From the NCBI GenBank assembly GCA_021205385.1, contig JAJPXQ010000030.1, positions 17,653 to 81,652 on the forward strand: DNA of 64,000 nt, in the 5' to 3' direction. How positions within the stretch are numbered: the stretch's first letter is position 1; each line of letters starts with the position of its first letter. Shown one piece after another: positions 62,259 through 64,000 of this stretch. Source of the DNA: Lachnospiraceae bacterium. GTDB lineage: Bacteria > Bacillota > Clostridia > Lachnospirales > Lachnospiraceae. The notes below the pieces were generated by a model that was not told where the DNA came from, did no database searches, and worked only from the letters and a program-made list of their open reading frames with translations. The position numbers and the translations under genes are program-made.

Positions 62259-63209
62259 TTGAAGACAGAACTTGCAAATGAAGTGGCTTTTGCCGCAGGC
62301 AAAATCCAGTATGACGAGCATGTAAAACGGGTATTGGCCAACCGTTACATACTTGCCTGGATTCTGCACGAGATAGCAGACGAATTCAGAGAACTGAGTA
62401 TCCCGAAGATCGCAAAAGACTGCATTCAGGAGGGGATCGAGATCTCGGAGTGCCCGGTTGTTCCCGGACAGGCAAATGCGCCGGAGCGGATTATCGGTGA
62501 CAATACAGAAGATAAAGTTCCGGGTGAGGGCACCGTTTTTTATGACATTCGCTTTCATGCCCGGTCCATGGGCAATCAGAGTCTGCCTATGAAGTTGCTT
62601 GTTAACATCGAAGGACAGAAAGATTATTATCCTGGCTATCCGCTGGTGACGCGCGGTGTCTTCTATGGAACCCGCATGATTTCTTCCCAGCTTGGGACGG
62701 AATTCCGGATTCCGGACTACGGCAGTCTGCGAAAGGTTTATTCTATCTGGATCTGTATGAACACGCCGGTGTCTGTCGGAAACGCCATCAGCCGATATTG
62801 CCTGACGAAGGAAGATCTCATCGGCTTCATGCCGGCAAAGCGGGAGGACTACGATAAGCTCTGCCTCGTTTTCATAGGGATTGGAAAAAATCCATCGAAC
62901 AGCGGGATCCTCCGTCTTCTTGGAGTGCTGCTGTCGCAGGATATGAAGGCGGGAGAAAAACAGCAGATTCTGGCAGAAGAATTTGATATCCCTGTAGAGC
63001 AGGGCGCATTAAGAGAGGAGTTGAACCATATGTGTAATCTGAGCGATTATGTAGAACAGTGTGGCATCGAAAAGGGGCGCCAGGAAAAAGTTCTTGAGCA
63101 GATTGGCAAAAAGCTGGCCCGCGGAAAGACTGTTGAAGAAATTGCCGATGCCCTCGAAGAAAAGCCGGACACGATCCGGGAGCTGATTATCAATCACTGT
63201 TGGCATTAA
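62259..63209 (+). CDS. PD-(D/E)XK nuclease / Rpn transposase-like protein
   Basis: A 316-residue protein of a nuclease family abundant in gut Lachnospiraceae. The core has VFYDIRFHAR near residue 92 and LLVNIEGQKDYYPGYPLVTRG near 112, the Asp...Glu-x-Gln metal site. A middle helical part includes LCLVFIGIGK; the C-terminus carries GKKLARGKTVEEIADALEEKPDTIREL, like the tail of the protein at 26467. The start is TTG 62259 with GGAGG upstream. Its 3' third is duplicated at 63651-63910. Confidence 0.8.
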   Translation: MKTELANEVAFAAGKIQYDEHVKRVLANRYILAWILHEIADEFRELSIPKIAKDCIQEGIEISECPVVPGQANAPERIIGDNTEDKVPGEGTVFYDIRFHARSMGNQSLPMKLLVNIEGQKDYYPGYPLVTRGVFYGTRMISSQLGTEFRIPDYGSLRKVYSIWICMNTPVSVGNAISRYCLTKEDLIGFMPAKREDYDKLCLVFIGIGKNPSNSGILRLLGVLLSQDMKAGEKQQILAEEFDIPVEQGALREELNHMCNLSDYVEQCGIEKGRQEKVLEQIGKKLARGKTVEEIADALEEKPDTIRELIINHCWH

Positions 63210-63244
63210 ATGATTGAAACTACTTTTTAAGGAGTTGATTTTCC

Positions 63245-63520
63245 ATGGCTAATTTGACAAATTTCAATGTCCGCGTGGATAGCGACATCAAGAAGCAGTG
63301 TGAAGCCCTGTATGGGAAGCTTGGTGTGAACCTGACCACTGCGATCAATGTCTTTCTGCGCCAGTCCCTTCGTGTCGGTGGGTTCCCGTTCGATGTGCGG
63401 CTCGAACAGCCCAACAAGGAGACAGTAGCCGCTATGCTGGAAGCGCAGCGTATCGCATATGATCCCTATGTAAAGGGATATGTCGATCTGGACGAGATGT
63501 TTGCGGAGCTAAAGAGATGA
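63245..63520 (+). CDS. RelB/DinJ-family antitoxin
   Basis: A 91-residue antitoxin with a ribbon-helix-helix start (NFNVRVDSDIKKQCEALYGKLG) and the LTTAINVFLRQSLRVGGFPFDV core, followed by an acidic toxin-wrapping tail. It should repress its own promoter and neutralise a YafQ/RelE toxin. Only a 15-codon toxin start remains after it. GGAGTTGATTTTCC precedes the ATG. Confidence 0.88.
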   Translation: MANLTNFNVRVDSDIKKQCEALYGKLGVNLTTAINVFLRQSLRVGGFPFDVRLEQPNKETVAAMLEAQRIAYDPYVKGYVDLDEMFAELKR

Positions 63521-63564
63521 GGAAAATCCAATATATTGCTAAACCTGAGGAAATGGTGATTTAA
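63517..63564 (+). pseudogene. Truncated toxin start (YafQ/RelE-like)
   Basis: The ATG at 63517 overlaps the antitoxin stop (ATGA), as in intact dinJ-yafQ operons. The frame reads MRKIQYIAKPEEMVI and stops. MRKIQY fits a RelE-superfamily start; the rest is replaced by the terminator that follows. Confidence 0.5.
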
Positions 63565-63592
63565 TCAGCGTTTCCTCAGGTTTAGCAATTTT
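63536..63592 (+). terminator. Long terminator hairpin
   Basis: A perfect 18-bp stem (63536-63553 with 63571-63588) around a 17-nt loop, followed by TTTT. It overlaps the truncated toxin frame. Confidence 0.88.
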
Positions 63593-63944
63593 ACCCAAAA
63601 TATGAATAAATTGTAGATACTGGGACTTTTGCCTCCCAATGCGATATAATCAGGATATGAAGGCGGGGGAAAAGCAGCAGATCCTGGCAGAAGAGTTTGA
63701 TATCCCTGTGGAGCAGGGCGCATTAAGAGAGGAGTTGAACCATATGTGTAATCTGAGCGATTATGTAGAACAGTGTGGCATCGAAAAGGGTCGCCAGGAA
63801 GGCCGTCAGGAAAAAGTTCTTGAGCAGATTGGCAAAAAACTTGCTCGCGGAAAGACTGTTGAAGAAATTGCCGACGCCCTCGAAGAAAAGCCGGACACGA
63901 TTCGGGAGCTGATAGCATCTTTATCCAATTCTGGCGCTTACTGA
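63585..63944 (+). pseudogene. Internally deleted copy of the Rpn-type gene
   Basis: 63585-63655 copies the upstream region at 62107-62178. From CAGGA onward it matches the gene from 62937, so the equivalent of 62179-62941 is missing. The remaining frame encodes about 96 residues (AGEKQQILAEEFDIPVEQGA through DTIRELIASLSNSGAY) nearly identical to the C-terminus at 62259, with a 4-codon GRQE duplication. If translated it would be the helical tail without the nuclease. Confidence 0.85.
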
Positions 63945-64000
63945 AAATCTTGAGTTTCCGCAAACTGTAATTAAAAAAATGAGTATGTCTTCCCAAAGTA
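63945..64000. other. Window edge, nothing recognised
   Basis: An AT-rich 56-nt end with no frame long enough to judge. Confidence 0.3.

Overview
The window looks like the chromosome of an anaerobic, spore-forming Gram-positive of the Clostridia, most likely a gut Lachnospiraceae. Supporting genes are spoIIID, spoVAE, rubrerythrin, LL-diaminopimelate aminotransferase (dapL), QueT, HPr kinase and a sortase/LPxTG surface system. The core DNA is moderately GC-rich, with strong AGGAGG ribosome-binding sites. All identifications are read from the sequence by eye; no database search was run.

Layout. (1) 1-5.5 kb: end of an ECF transporter operon (ATPase, EcfT, a SAM hydrolase/halogenase-family enzyme, an S component), a D-lactate-type dehydrogenase, spoIIID behind a hairpin that buries its ribosome-binding site, and guaA. 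(2) 5.5-11.1 kb: an AT-richer accessory island with an ion channel, an orphan HicB, several decayed toxin-antitoxin fragments, unknown small proteins, an aldolase/XRE pair and a PIN/NYN-like protein. Two of its transcription units start from a 46-bp promoter element present twice (45/46 identical). (3) 11-26 kb: housekeeping genes: ZIP transporter, rubrerythrin with a PerR-box-like site, an HD protein, a ribosomal-protection-type GTPase fused to a YacP/Rae1-like NYN domain, a cysteine-cluster protein, dapL, pyrG, ftsH, uvrC, hprK and glucokinase. (4) 26-40 kb: an Rpn-family nuclease, typA, an SSB-like protein, a corrinoid adenosyltransferase, a lysine riboswitch with dapA-dapB, a small lipoprotein, hisA, hpf, secA, a preQ1 riboswitch with queT, spoVAE, tRNA-Trp and an Mrp ATPase.

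(5) 40.05-62.1 kb is the most striking part. A tyrosine recombinase gene lies between 28-bp inverted repeats (26/28 identical). Just inside the left repeat is a near-consensus promoter (TTGAAT-17-TATAAT) that points left, away from the pilus operon, in the sequenced orientation. Inversion of the segment would place it about 0.2 kb upstream of, and facing, a five-gene surface operon: backbone pilin, class C sortase, minor pilin, second sortase and a 4,650-residue LPLTG adhesin. A zinc/AP2-domain DNA-binding protein is translationally coupled to the adhesin, and a von Willebrand A surface protein follows. I interpret this as a self-contained ON/OFF invertible promoter switch, sequenced in the OFF state, controlling a sortase-assembled pilus and giant adhesin.

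(6) 62.1-64 kb: an Rpn-type nuclease gene, an orphan DinJ-type antitoxin, and an internally deleted second copy of the nuclease gene formed at a 5-bp microhomology.

The lysine genes (riboswitch-dapA-dapB, and dapL elsewhere) outline the LL-DAP aminotransferase route to meso-diaminopimelate and lysine. SecA would export the surface proteins, and the two local sortases would polymerise and anchor them.
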